A stretch of 64,000 nucleotides of DNA from Nymphaea colorata (taxonomy: Eukaryota > Streptophyta > Magnoliopsida > Nymphaeales > Nymphaeaceae): positions 20,340,581 through 20,404,580 of the forward strand of contig NC_045147.1 of NCBI RefSeq assembly GCF_008831285.2, read 5' to 3'. A program made the translations under genes and the position numbers. Positions 26,277-38,671 of this stretch are shown here, in pieces (positions within the stretch are counted from its first letter, which is position 1; each line of letters starts with the position of its first letter). The notes under the pieces were generated by a model that did no database searches, had not been told where the DNA came from, and saw only the letters and a list, made by a program, of their open reading frames with translations.

Positions 26277-29004
26277 TTGGCCATGCATTGGCCGTGTTAA
26301 ACCAATCAGTCATTTATTTCGGTTGTATTTAATTGACATTTTTAACTCGATGAAGGGCATGTTGTTTCATCAAGATCCTAGAACAGTTCCCAGGTCTCAC
26401 AGGACTGCTTTTTCATTTGTGGTGCCGGGTTCATCGTATCCTTTGCATATCACATATCATTTACATCACACCCCTTGAGCCCACCAATCCAGTATTGAAT
26501 GTTTTTCTTTGACTTCCCCTTTGTCCTACGCACAACCTCCAAAAACTGACCATTATACTAACACATCTAGTTGGCCATGCATTGGTCGTGTCAACCCGTC
26601 ATTCATCTATTTCAAATTGCATCATATTGACATTTATAACTCGATGGAGGGCATGTTGCTTCATTAAGATCCTAGAACAGTTCCCAGGTCTCACAGGACT
26701 GCTTTCCCTTTTGTTGTGCGGGGTTTATCGTATCCTTTCCGCTCAAAATGAGAAGATTACATATCATTTACAGCACATCCCTTCAGCGCATCTGTCTAGT
26801 ATTGAATGTTTTTCTTTGTCTTTCCTTTTGTCTTACGCATAACCTCCAAAAACTGACCATTATACCAACGCATCTAGTTGGCCATGCATTGGTTGTGTCA
26901 ATCGGTCAACCAATTATTTCAATTGCATCTAATTGACGTTTCTAACTTGACGGTGGGCGTGTCGCTTCATCAAAATCCTAGACCAGTTCCCACGTCTCAT
27001 AGGACGACATTCCATTTTGTTGTGCGGGGTTCATCGTATCTTTTGCGCTCGAAATGAGACGATCACATATCATTAACATCACATCCCTTTAGCGCACTTG
27101 TCTCGTAGTGAATGCTTTTCTTTGACTTTCCTTTTGTCTTACGCATAACATCCAAAAACTGACCATTATACCAATGCAACTAATTGGCCATGCAATGGTC
27201 GTGTCAACCGGTCAGCCATTTATTTCAATTGCATCTGATAGACATTTTGAACTTGATGCTACGCATGTTGCCTCATCAAGATCCTAGAGCAGTTCCCAGG
27301 TCTCACAGGACTGCTTTCCCTTTTGTTGTACGGGGTTCATCGTATTTTTTGCGCTCAAAATGAAACGATCACACATTATTTACATCACATCCTTTGAGCG
27401 CACTTGCGTAGTATTGCATGCTTTTCATTGACTTTCTTTTCGTCTTACACATAACTTCCTAAAACTGACCACTTTACCAATACATCTAGTTGGCCATGCA
27501 TTGGTCGTGTCAACCGGTCAGCCATTTATCTCAATTGCATCTAATAGACATTTTTAACTTGATGGTTGGCATGCTGCCTCATCAAGGTCCTAGAGCAGTT
27601 CCCAGGTCTCATAGGACTGCTTTTCCATTTGTTATACGGGGTTCATCGTATCTTTGCGCTCAAAATGATACTATGACTTATCATTTACATCACATCCATT
27701 GAGCGCGCTTGTCTTGTATTGCAGGCATACCGTTGTCTTTCCTTTTGTCTTGCGCATAACCTCCTAAAACTGACCATTATACCAATGCACCTAGTTGGCC
27801 ATGCATTGGTCGTGCCGACCAGTCAGCCATTTATTTCAATTGCATCTAATTGAAAATTTTAACTTGATGGAGGGCATCTTGCTTCATCAAGGTCCTAGAG
27901 CAGATCCCAAGTCTCACAAGACCGCTTTCCCTTTTGTTGTACGCGGTTCATCGCATCTTTTCCGCTCAAAATGACGCGATCACATATCTTTTACAACACA
28001 TCCCTTGATCGCGCTTGTCTAGTATTGCATGCTTATCATTGTCTTTACCTTTTTCATATGCAAACTGATCACTATGCCAATGCATCTAGTTGGCCAAGCA
28101 TTGGTCGTGTCAACCGCTCAGCCATTTATTTCAATTGCATTTAATAGACATTTTTAACCTGATGGTAGGCATGTTAACTCGTCAAGATCCTAGACCAGTT
28201 CCCACGACTCATAGGACTGCTTTCCATTTTGTAGTTCGGGGTTCATCGTATCTTTTCCGCTCGAAATAAGACGATCACATATCATTACATCACATTCCTT
28301 GAGCGCACCTGTCTAGTATTGCATGCTTTTCATTGACTTTCCTTTTGTCTTACGCATAACTTCCTAAAACTGACTATTATACCAATGCATCTAGTTGGCC
28401 ATTCATTGGTCGTGTCAACCAATCAGTCATTTGCTTCAATTGTATCTAATAGACATTTTTAACTTAATGGGGTGCATGTTACTTCGTCAAGATACTAAAG
28501 CAGTTCCCATGTCTCACAGGACTGTTTTTCTATTTGTTGTACGGGGTTCATTGTATCTTTCCGCTACAAATAAGACTATCACTTATCATTTATATCTCAT
28601 CCCTTGAGTGCACTCGTCTAGTATTGCACGCTTTTCATTGTCTTTCCTTTTTTCATATGCAAAACATCCTAAAACTAACCAATATACCAACGCACATAAC
28701 TGGCCAAGCATTGGTTGTGCCAACCAGTGAACCATTTATATCAATTGCATCTAATTGACATTTCTAACTTCATGGTGGGCATGTTGCTTCGTCAAGATCC
28801 TAGAGCAGATCCCAGGTCTCACAGGACCGCTTTCATTTTTGTAGCACGGGGTTCATCGCATCTTTTTCGCTCAAAATGAGGCGATCACATATGTTTTAAA
28901 ACACATCCTTGAGCGCGCTTGTCTAGTATTGCATGCTTATTATTGACTTTCGTTTTTTCATACGCATAACCTCCTAAAACTGACTATTATACCAATGCAT
29001 CTAG
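26277..29004 (+). repeat. HOR unit 7 (2,728 bp)
   Basis: This is a complete unit. It shares monomer B and C variants (for example TCGTAGTGAATGC) with unit 6, consistent with exchange between neighbours. Confidence 0.92.
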
Positions 29005-31731
29005 TTGGCCATGCATTGGCCGTGTCAACCAGTCAGTCATTTATTTCGGTTGCATCTAATTGACATTTTTAACTCGATGAAGGGCATGTTGTTTCATCAA
29101 GATCCTAGAACAGTTCCCAGGTCTCACAGGACTGCTTTTCCATTTGTGGTGCGGGGTTCATCGTATCCTTTGCATATCACATATCATTTACATCACATCC
29201 CTTGAGCCCACCAATCCAGTATTGAATGTTTTTCTTTGACTTCCCATTTATCCTACGCACAACCTCCAAAAACTGACCATTATACTAACACATCTAGTTG
29301 GCCATGCATTGGTCGTATCAACCCGTCATTCATCTATTTCAAATTGCATCATATTGACATTTATAACTCGATGGAGAGCATGTTGCTTCATTAAGATCCT
29401 AAAACAGTTCCCAGGTCTCACAGGACTGCATTCCCTTTTGTTGTGCGGGGTTTATCGTATCCTTTCCGCTCAAAATGAGAAGATTACATATCATTTACAT
29501 CACATCCCTTGAGCGCATCTGTCTAGTATTGAATGTTTTTCTTTGTCTTTCCTTTTGTCTTACGCATCACCTCCAAAAACTGACCATTATACCAACGCAT
29601 CTAGTTGGCCATGCATTGGTTGTGTCAATCGGTCAACCAATTATTTCAATTGCATCTAATTGACGTTTCTAACTTGACGGTGGGCGTGTCGCTTCATCAA
29701 GATCCTAGACCAGTTCCCACGTCTCATAGGACGACATTCCATTTTGTTGTGCGGGGTTCATCGTATCTTTTGCGCTCGGAATGAGACGATCACATATCAT
29801 TAACATCACATCCCCTTAGCGCACTTGTCTCGTACTGAATGCTTTTCTTTGACTTTCCTTTTGTCTTACGCATAACATCCAAAAACTGACCATTATACCA
29901 ATGCAACTAATTGGCCATGCAATGGTCGTGTCAACCGGTCAGCCATTTATTTCAATTGCATCTAATAGACATTTTGAACTTGATGCTACGCATGTTGCCT
30001 CATCAAGATCCTAGAGCAGTTCCCAGGTCTCACAGGACTGCTTTCCCTTTTGTTGTACGGGGTTCATCGTATTTTTTGCGCTCAAAATGAAACGATCACA
30101 GATTATTTACATCACATCCTTTGAGCGCACTTGCGTAGTATTGCATGCTTTTCATTGACTTTCTTTTCGTCTTACACATAACTTCCTAAAACTGACCACT
30201 TTACCAATACATCTAGTTGGCCATGCATTGGTCGTGTCAACCGGTCAGCCATTTATCTCAATTGCATCTAATAGACATTTTTAACTTGATGGTAGGCATG
30301 CTGCCTCATCAAGGTCCTAGAGCAGTTCTCAGGTCTCATAGGACTGCTTTTCCATTTGTTATACGGGGTTCATCGTATCTTTGCGCTCAAAATGATACAA
30401 TGACTTATCATTTACATCACATCCATTGAGCGCGCTTGTCTTGTATTGCATGCATACCGTTGTCTTTCCTTTTGTCTTGCGCATAACCTCCTAAAACTGA
30501 CCATTATACCAATGCACCTAGTTGGCCATGCATTGGTCGTGCCGACCAGTCAGCCATTTATTTCAATTGCATCTAATTGAAAATTCTAACTTGATGGAGG
30601 GCATCTTGCTTCATCAAGGTCCTAGAGCAGATCCCAAGTCTCACAAGACCGCTTTCCCTTTTGTTGTACGCGGTTCATCGCATCTTTTCCGCTCAAAATG
30701 ACGCGATCACATATCTTTTACAACACATCCCTTGATCGCGCTTGTCTAGTATTGCATGTTTATCATTGTCTTTACCTTTTTCATATGCAAACTGATCACT
30801 ATGCCAATGCATCTAGTTGGCCATGCATTGGTCGTGTCAACCGATCAACCATTTATTTCAATTGCATTTAATAGACATTTTTAACTTGATGGTAGGCATG
30901 TTGCCTCGTCAAGATCCTACACCAGTTCCCACGACCCATAGGACTGCTTTCCATTTTGTAGTTCGGGGTTCATCGTATCTTTTCCGCTCGAAATAAGACG
31001 ATCACATATCATTACATCACATTCCTTGAGCGCACCTGTCTAGTATTGCATGCTTTTCATTGACTTTCCTTTTGTCTTACGCATAACTTCCTAAAACTGA
31101 CTATTATACCAATGCATCTAGTTGGCCATGCATTGGTCGTGTCAACCAATCAGTCATTTGCTTCAATTGTATCTAATAGACATTTTTAACTTAATGGGGT
31201 GCATGTTACTTCGTCAAGACACTAAAGCAGTTCCCATGTCTCACAGTACTGTTTTTCTATTTGTTGTACGGGGTTCATTGTATCTTTCCGCTACAAATAA
31301 GACTATCACTTATCATTTATATCTCATCCCTTGAGTGCACTCGTCTAGTATTGCACGCTTTTCATTGTCTTTCCTTTTTTCATATGCAAAACATCCTAAA
31401 ACTAACCAATATACCAACGCACATAACTGGCCAAGCATTGGTTGTGCCAACCAGTGAACCATTTATATCAATTGCATCTAATTGACATTTCTAACTTCAT
31501 GGTGGGCATGTTGCTTCGTCAAGATCCTAGAGCAGATCCCAGGTCTCACAGGACCGCTTTCCCTTTTGTAGCACGGGGTTCATCGCATCTTTTTCGCTCA
31601 AAATGAGGCGATCACATATGTTTTAAAACACATCCTTGAGCGCGCTTGTCTAGTATTGCATGCTTATTATTGACTTTCGTTTTTTCATACGCATAACCTC
31701 CTAAAACTGACTATTATACCAATGCATCTAG
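29005..31731 (+). repeat. HOR unit 8 (2,727 bp)
   Basis: This is a complete nine-monomer unit with only scattered substitutions relative to units 3 and 9. Confidence 0.92.
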
Positions 31732-33530
31732 TTGGCCATGCATTGGCCGTGTCAACCAGTCAGTCATTTATTTCGGTTGCATTTAATTGACATTTTTAAC
31801 TCGATGAAGGGCATGTTGTTTCATCAAGATCCTAGAACAGTTCCCAGGTCTCACAGGACTGCTTTTTCATTTGTGGTGCGGGGTTCATCGTATCCTTTGC
31901 ATATCACATATCATTTACATCACATCCCTTGAGCCCACCAATCCAGTATTGAATGTTTTTCTTTGACTTCCCCTTTGTCCTACGCACAACCTCCAAAAAC
32001 TGACCATTATACTAACACATCTAGTTGGCCATGCATTGGTCGTGTCAACCCGTCATTCATCTATTTCAAATTGCATCATATTGACATTTATAACTCGATG
32101 GAGGGCATGTTGCTTCATTAAGATCCTAGAACAGTTCCCAGGTCTCACAGGACTGCTTTCCCTTTTGTTGTGCGGGGTTTATCGTATCCTTTCCGCTCAA
32201 AATGAGAAGATTACATATCATTTACATCACATCCCTTGAGCGCATCTGTCTAGTATTGAATGTTTTTCTTTGTCTTTCCTTTTGTCTTACGCATAACCTC
32301 CAAAAACTGACCATCATACCAACGCATCTAGTTGACCATGCATTGGTTGTGTCAATCGGTCAACCAATTATTTCAATTGCATCTAATTGACGTTTCTAAC
32401 TTGACGGTGGGCGTGTCGCTTCATCAAGATCCTAGACCAGTTCCCACGTCTCATAGGACGACATTCCATTTTGTTGTGCGGGGTTCATCGTATCTTTTGC
32501 GCTCGAAATGAGACGATCACATATCATTAACATCACATCCCTTTAGCGCACTTGTCTCGTACTGAATGCTTTTCTTTGACTTTCCTTTTGTCTTACGCAT
32601 AACATCCAAAAACCGACCATTATACCAATGCAACTAATTGGCCATGCAATGGACGTGTCAACCGGTCAGCCATTTATTTCAATTGCATCTAATAGACATT
32701 TTGAACTTGATGCTACGCATGTTGCCTCATCAAGATCCTAGAGCAGTTCCCAGGTCTCACAGGACTGCTTTCCCTTTTGTTGTACGGGGTTCATCGTATT
32801 TTTTGCGCTCAAAATGAAACGATCACAGATTATTTACATCACATCCTTTGAGCGCACTTGCGTAGTATTGCATGCTTTTCATTAACTTTCTTTTCGTCTT
32901 ACACATAACTTCCTAAAACTGACCACTTTACCAATACATCTAGTTGGCCATGCATTGGTCGTGTCAACCGGTCAGCCATTTATCTCAATTGCATCTAATA
33001 GACATTTTTAACTTGATGGTAGGCATGCTGCCTCATCAAGGTCCTAGAGCAGTTCCCAGGTCTCATAGGACTGCTTTTCCATTTGTTATACGGGGTTCAT
33101 CGTATCTTTGCGCTCAAAATGATACTATGACTTATCATTTACATCACATCCATTGAGCGCGCTTGTCTTGTATTGCATGCATACCGTTGTCTTTCCTTTT
33201 GTCTTGCGCATAACCTCCTAAAACTGACCATTATACCAATGCACCTAGTTGGCCATGCATTGGTCGTGCCGACAAGTCAGCCATTTATTTCAATTGCATC
33301 TACTTGAAAATTCTAACTTGATGGGGGGCATCTTGCTTCATCAAGGTCCTAGAGCAGATCCCAAGTCTCACAAGACCGCTTTTCCTTTTGTTGTACGCGG
33401 TTCATCGCATCTTTTCCGCTCAAAATGACGCGATCACATATCTTTTACAACACATCCCTTGATCGCGCTTGTCTAGTATTGCATGCTTATCATTGTCTTT
33501 ACTTTTTTCATACGCATAACCTCTTAAAAC
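31732..33530 (+). repeat. HOR unit 9, truncated in monomer F/G at the right edge
   Basis: Monomers A to F are present. The ordered core ends at about 33510, just before the non-autonomous hAT insertion (33531). To the right of the insertion only diverged monomers are found. Confidence 0.92.
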
Positions 33531-34314
33531 CAATGTTATAAAAGGTGTAGCGTATCGCGTATCGGTCGGGCTGACCTATACGCTGTATCGTAACGTATCG
33601 TAAACGTAGCGTAGCGTATCGTAAAATTAATTTTTAAATTTTAAAAAATATTTAAAAATCAGAAAAAAATAGAGAAAATTTATTAAAAATATGAAAAAAT
33701 AAACAAAAAATCAGAAATCAAGAAAAATATATTCAAATATAAAAAAGATCATCATACATAAGGAACATTCATGTGTGTCAACAACACATTCAAAAATTAG
33801 AAATTAGATATTCAAAATAACATAATAAGCATCCATCACAATTTTAAACTTGAAAATTTTATAGAATCTTAAGACTTAGAGTTTTAGGACTTAGAGTTTT
33901 AGGACTTATATTACATCACAATTTTACAAGTTCAAAACATATAGTTATCAACTTATCATCTTTCATGATTTAACGATAATATTTTCCAAATCGATGAATC
34001 CTTGGTTATTTTTTATGAAAATGTACAAAATCTTTCCCTCCTACGTCTCTTGGAGTCTTTAAATACAAGAAGAGAGAGAGGGAGGAGTGTTTAAACTTTA
34101 AAAAATAAAAAAATTTGTGTTTTAACCCGTATCGTACGATACGGGGGTGTATCGTCCGTATCGTACGATACGGCCCCCGTATCGCACGTATCGTGCGATA
34201 CGTGTACGATACGGACGCGTATCGTCTTTAAACAGCGTATCGTATAGGTTTTCTTGACCTATACGATACGTATCGTACGATACGCGTCCGTATCGTACGA
34301 TACGGATAACATTG
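33531..34314 (-). mobile_element. Non-autonomous hAT derivative, 784 bp, with 8-bp TSD
   Basis: The ends are CAATGTTAT (33531) and GATAACATTG (34305-34314). The 8-bp duplication CTTAAAAC flanks it at 33523-33530 and 34315-34322. Its left 400 bp resembles the reverse complement of the right end of the 3.4-kb element, including the AT-rich tail and the sequence just downstream of the transposase stop. Its right part matches the reverse complement of the left end. The whole transposase region is deleted. It is therefore an internally deleted, inverted relative of the element at 6584. The right subterminal block is a dense run of GTATCGTACGATAC-type palindromes. Confidence 0.95.
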
Positions 34315-34322
34315 CTTAAAAC

Positions 34323-35180
34323 TGACCATTACACCAATGCATCTACTTGGCCATGCATTGGTCGTGTCAACTAGTCTGTCATTTCTTTCAATTGCATCTA
34401 ATTGGCATTTCTAACTTGATGGTGGGCATGTTGCTTCATCAAGATCCTAAAGCAGATCCCAGGTCTTACAGGACCGCTTTCCGTTTTGTTGTACGGGGTT
34501 CATCGCATCTTTTCCGTTCAAAATGAGGCAACCACATATCTTTTACAACACATCCCTTGAGCGCGCTTGTCTAGTGTTGCATGCTTATCATTGTCATTTA
34601 TTTTTTCATACGCATAACCTCCTAAAACTGACCATTATACCAATGCATCTAGTTGGTCATGCATTGGTCATGTCAACCAGTCAGCCATTTATTCCTATTG
34701 CATCTAATTGACATTTCTAACTCGATGGAGGGTATATTGCTTCATCAAGGTCCTAGAACAGTTCCCAGGTCTCACAGAACTGCTTTCCCTTCTGTTGTGC
34801 GGGGTTCATCGTATCCTTTGCGCTCAAAATAAGATATCACATATCATTTACATCACATTCCTTGAGCGCACCTGTCTAGTATTGCATGTTTTTCTTTGAC
34901 TTTCCTTTTGTCTTACGCATAACCTACAAAAACTGACCATTATACCAGTGCATCTAGTTGGCTATGCATTGGTCGTGTCAACCGGTCAGCCATTTATTTC
35001 AATTGCATCGAATTGAAATTTCTACTTGTTGGTGGGCATGTTGTTTGATCAAGATCCTAGAGCAGTTCTCAGGTCTCACAGGACTGTTTTCCCTTTTGTT
35101 GTATGGGGTTTATTCATTGTATCTGTTCTGTTCAAAATGAAATGATCACATATCAAATACATCACATCCCTTGAGCGCTC
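34323..35180 (+). repeat. Diverged satellite monomers at the right edge
   Basis: About three monomers in the same orientation (anchors near 34349, 34652 and 34958) are too diverged to assign to HOR positions. Similarity stops at about 35180 after CCCTTGAGCGC. Confidence 0.9.
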
Positions 35181-36019
35181 CTTAAGTTATATGTGTCGCT
35201 CTCTCTTGCCAAGACAATGAAGCATGATGAACACGACTGTCAATAATAATGTCAAACAAAGTCTAATTTTGTTCATCACTATTCGTCAAGAATGCGCTCC
35301 CACATGCAGCATCCGCTACTTCCCACGACAAGCAGCATCGCTCACTGATTTCAACCAATATTTTGTCTTACCTTTCACTATAAAAGAAACAAAGATATCT
35401 TAAAGGCATCATATCCAAAACTCTAGATATGCACCTTATATTATATTTCAAGATAAAATTCAAAAAGTGGGCGACAAGGGTCCTCATGACATAACAAAAT
35501 AAAGTACAAAAGATACAGTGACAATAGTGTGCCAAATAATCATGATTGTATCATGACATAATACTATAAATCATAACAGAATTAGCACCTTTCCAAAATG
35601 AACAACTGCCAAAGCAACTAGAACATATAAGAAATTGAAATCGAAGGATAAAAACAGTTCAGAGAACATAAAGTACAAGTTTAGTCATCCTCCAAAAAAG
35701 GAAACAAGTGAACCAGAACTTGGTCATCTGTGCACATGAGCAAAGTTTTTAAAGTTTAAACCCATCGACCCAGGATTCAACCAGGAATTAATTAAGTGAT
35801 GACTCGCCGGATCAGTTTGGCAAATAAAATATTATAACATTGATATGCTACATATAACATGTATCATAATGTACATGTGTGTATAAAAGGAAAACTTGAA
35901 ATGAAAATTTTAGTAATATGTTCCCTAAAATCACATTATTAGTATGTCTGTTTTTCTGTAATATAGTAAATTTTGGTAATGTACTGTAGAGTGTATGTGT
36001 GTGTGACTTTGTAGAGATG
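35181..36019. other. No gene recognised
   Basis: This is AT-rich unique sequence between the satellite and the NUP214-like exons. I find no long conserved open frame, RNA gene or clear transposon end. Confidence 0.45.
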
Positions 36020-36868
36020 GTCATTACTTTGTATACATGGTGTTAGAGGGACTGTAGCAGGAGAACTTCTCCTAAACATAAAGCAGAAGCTATCAGCCAC
36101 AATGAAAAGGCAAATCATAAAGGTCAACTTATCTAAAAGAAGAAATTAATATTTTCTGCATGGCTTTAATGTTTGGATACTCAATATCATCAGAAAAATG
36201 AAATACTTACTTGGCAACACGGAACAAGGTAAGCATCCCATCAACAGTAAGACATAGCATAATGCAATAAGAAAGTTGAATCCTTCCTCCACCATCCACT
36301 TCAATTTCAAATTTTCCATCATCAACATTTAAATCCACACAGAAGCCCACTAACAAGTTTTCATCACCATTTGCTGCAACAAGAAAATGAAAAGAGAAAT
36401 AGAAGTAAGAGAAAAGCTGTACTTACAGATAGCAGCTAAACACTAAGGCCGTGACAAGCACATGCAACCATGCCCCTTGCTCAAATAAGTACAGCAGGTG
36501 AAGAATAAATATTCAAATAATGCATCAAACATATTTTAAAGAGGGATAAGAGGAAAAAATCAAAGTAAAGAAAGGGATATGCTAAACATTACAAAAGGAC
36601 AGACATTCAGGTTCCTTATTAAACCAAGGATCTAAGGTTGAACCATCGTTTTTTTGTGAATTGAGAGAAAGGATATTCATGAGGAAAAGCCAAGTAGAAG
36701 TTGTAACAACTTAAATGCCAATTTACACCTCTCATTTGAATCATTGGCATCCACTTGTCTTGCTGGAATTCCATAACTTTTGGCTCCTTCAGCTTCTGGT
36801 CTTCAAACCAGCCCAAGAAGACAATGTGATCGTCTATACTCTTCCTATTGGCAGCAATTAAAAGCTCC
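36020..36868 (-). pseudogene. NUP214-like internal exons (nucleoporin fragment)
   Basis: Exon 36729-36868 follows a TTGTCAG acceptor and reads ELLIAANRKSIDDHIVFLGW, then KVMEFQQDKWMPMIQMR. Exon 36211-36373 is in phase and reads ANGDENLLVGFCVD, an acidic loop, then SYCIMLCLTVDGMLTLFRVA. A third possible exon ends at about 36078 (KRSSPATVPLTP) and is also in phase. This pattern is what I recall from the N-terminal beta-propeller of plant NUP214, a nuclear-pore component on the cytoplasmic face. Splice sites and phases of these exons are intact, but I find neither the upstream propeller exons nor the FG-repeat region. I call it a gene fragment. Identity is from memory of the family, moderately secure. 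Confidence 0.5.
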
Positions 36869-37926
36869 CTGACAAGCACCACATGATTATAAACAATATG
36901 AAGTACTTGAAACATAGCAGTTTCACAGAAAGTTGAACTAGTAAAACTATAATATATTTCATGTTTAACAGACAAATTTTCATAAAAACTATTTACAATT
37001 CTGCTGTCCATGCACAAAGTTCTCATTGAGCAAAGTGACCTACAAAAAGTACTCGAACTTTGTTTTCCAGTTCACTCTCCAACTTTGCTTCATACCATGA
37101 TGATATTCCATTTTTCGTCAATATAATGTTTTATGTTGTCACAATTGGGAGGACCAGAAAACGTGATAATACAGTTCAGATGGCATGTAGCGGCTTTCAA
37201 GCAATTACAATCATGTATTGAAGATCCAATCTACCAGAAAACATTCCAGACGACAAAACATCATGGTGAATCAGTGATGCTCTAAAGATGACAGATTGCT
37301 ACCAAGCAATCTCAGAAAAGCTAAACTTTTCCTTAGACCTTGCAAGAATACAACTTTCAGATAGGCCTTTGCCCCCCTCATATTGGAACTAATGTCCATG
37401 TCTGAAAGCAAACTTTAATGTCTGGGCCTTTCAATGACAATCCTCCCCGGTTCAGTAGCCCTCTTTCACACGAAAGCCAGCAGCCTACAATGCATTGTCA
37501 CATGGGTACTGTCATAGAGACAGCCACCTGTACCAGTCGGGTAAGACACCAGTACTGGTAGTCATACGGTCCCGGATATGGCCTGGATACTGCCAAACAG
37601 TACCAGATACGGTCAATGTACCCGGGACCATATCCGTTCGCTCTAGGACTCAGTCAAAAGTTGACCAAGTCCTTTCCTTTCCTGTCTAAGATTTAGGGTT
37701 TCAGTTTTTTTTTACATCATTTTTACTCACTAAATGCATATAGAGCTGTGTTTCAAATAACGAATGTTATTAATATAAGTTATATAACTCTACATCAGAG
37801 TTTAATGCTAATATATGTTGGATTTTTAGTATGCTATTTTCATATTTTGTTCAATATTTTCTTCTTTAGAATCTACAAATTTTGAATCACGAATGTGTTA
37901 TTTTGTTTGTTTGAATTTTAATTTTT

Positions 37927-37929
37927 AGT

Positions 37930-37996
<67 letters not shown>
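37927..37996. repeat. Compound TA/TG microsatellite
   Basis: A short (TA)n run passes directly into a long (TG)n run of about 50 bp. It is likely to be length-polymorphic. Confidence 0.95.
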
Positions 37997-37998
<2 letters not shown>

Positions 37999-38571
37999 AA
38001 CCGTATCCCCGTACCCAAGTTTTTTTAAAATAGTCCAAACTCATACATGTACCTATGTGACATAGCTACAATGGCACCGCCCCCAAGCTCCAACCTGAAT
38101 TTTAGACATCCATCACCATTCCCACATTCACAACTCAAAGTTCCATGTAATTTCTTTGATTTGATATTTCTAAAGAATCCAGTTATATTATTGTATGTAA
38201 CATATCCAGTAAAACTTAATAATCCAGAACGTGAACTTTAATTTCATTTAAAAGAAAGCTATATTTTTTAAGATGTTTTAGGTGGTACAATATGTTTGCT
38301 CTTTCCAAGAGAAGAATATTCCATTCAAAAATATGTGTCTAGGATCCTCAAGCTTGTGCAAAATGCAGCCTTTGAATGCAGAATTTGTTTTAAAAGCTTG
38401 GCCTAGGGGTGGACCATTAAAATTTCTGATCCTTGGATTCCAAAGGCAGGAAGTAGACAACGGATGTGATCAGGAGCGAGTCCATGCTGCTAGCGGACAT
38501 ATATGTTGACCTTGCTGCTAAGAAGTGGTGACCCCTATTAGCTCCCCAACACATTGATGGCTATGTCACAT

Positions 38572-38671
38572 GGGTGCGGGGCACGGCAAGCTCCAAAAAA
38601 AATTGGGTGCGGGGCACGGCAAGCTCCAAAAAAAATTGGGTGCGGGGCACGGCAAGCTTCAAAAAAAAATT
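38572..38671. repeat. 33-bp unit repeated three times
   Basis: The unit GGGTGCGGGGCACGGCAAGC followed by TCC, an A-run and TT occurs at 38572, 38605 and 38638. The third copy has one substitution and one extra A. This is a small minisatellite in otherwise AT-rich DNA. Confidence 0.95.

Larger units (their letters stand above)
10599..33530 (+). repeat. Satellite array with nine-monomer higher-order repeat (about 2,727 bp)
   Basis: Tandem monomers of 293-308 bp all run head to tail in one orientation. Anchored on the TTGGCCATGCATTGG word (CTGGCC in monomer I), the nine monomers of the first full unit start at 10836 (A), 11129 (B), 11437 (C), 11743 (D), 12049 (E), 12354 (F), 12649 (G), 12954 (H) and 13259 (I). 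The next unit starts at 13562. Monomers within a unit differ at many positions, whereas the same monomer in successive units is nearly identical. This is the defining sign of a higher-order repeat maintained by unequal exchange. Unit starts are 10836, 13562, 16277, 19004, 20874, 23597, 26277, 29005 and 31732. Recurrent small ORFs of 60-74 codons in the array are chance frames of the repeat. Confidence 0.97.

Noticed and set aside
10836-33156. Families of 60-74-codon ORFs recurring every 2.7 kb (for example those starting at 12049, 14762, 17489)
   Set aside because: They are the same reading frame of a tandem satellite. Starts are often TTG, other monomers in the same unit break the frame, and no domain is recognisable. 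Recurrence reflects the HOR, not a conserved peptide family.
10001-35180. CRISPR-like array
   Set aside because: Repeats are about 303 bp with no unique spacers, in eukaryotic DNA with introns. It is a satellite.
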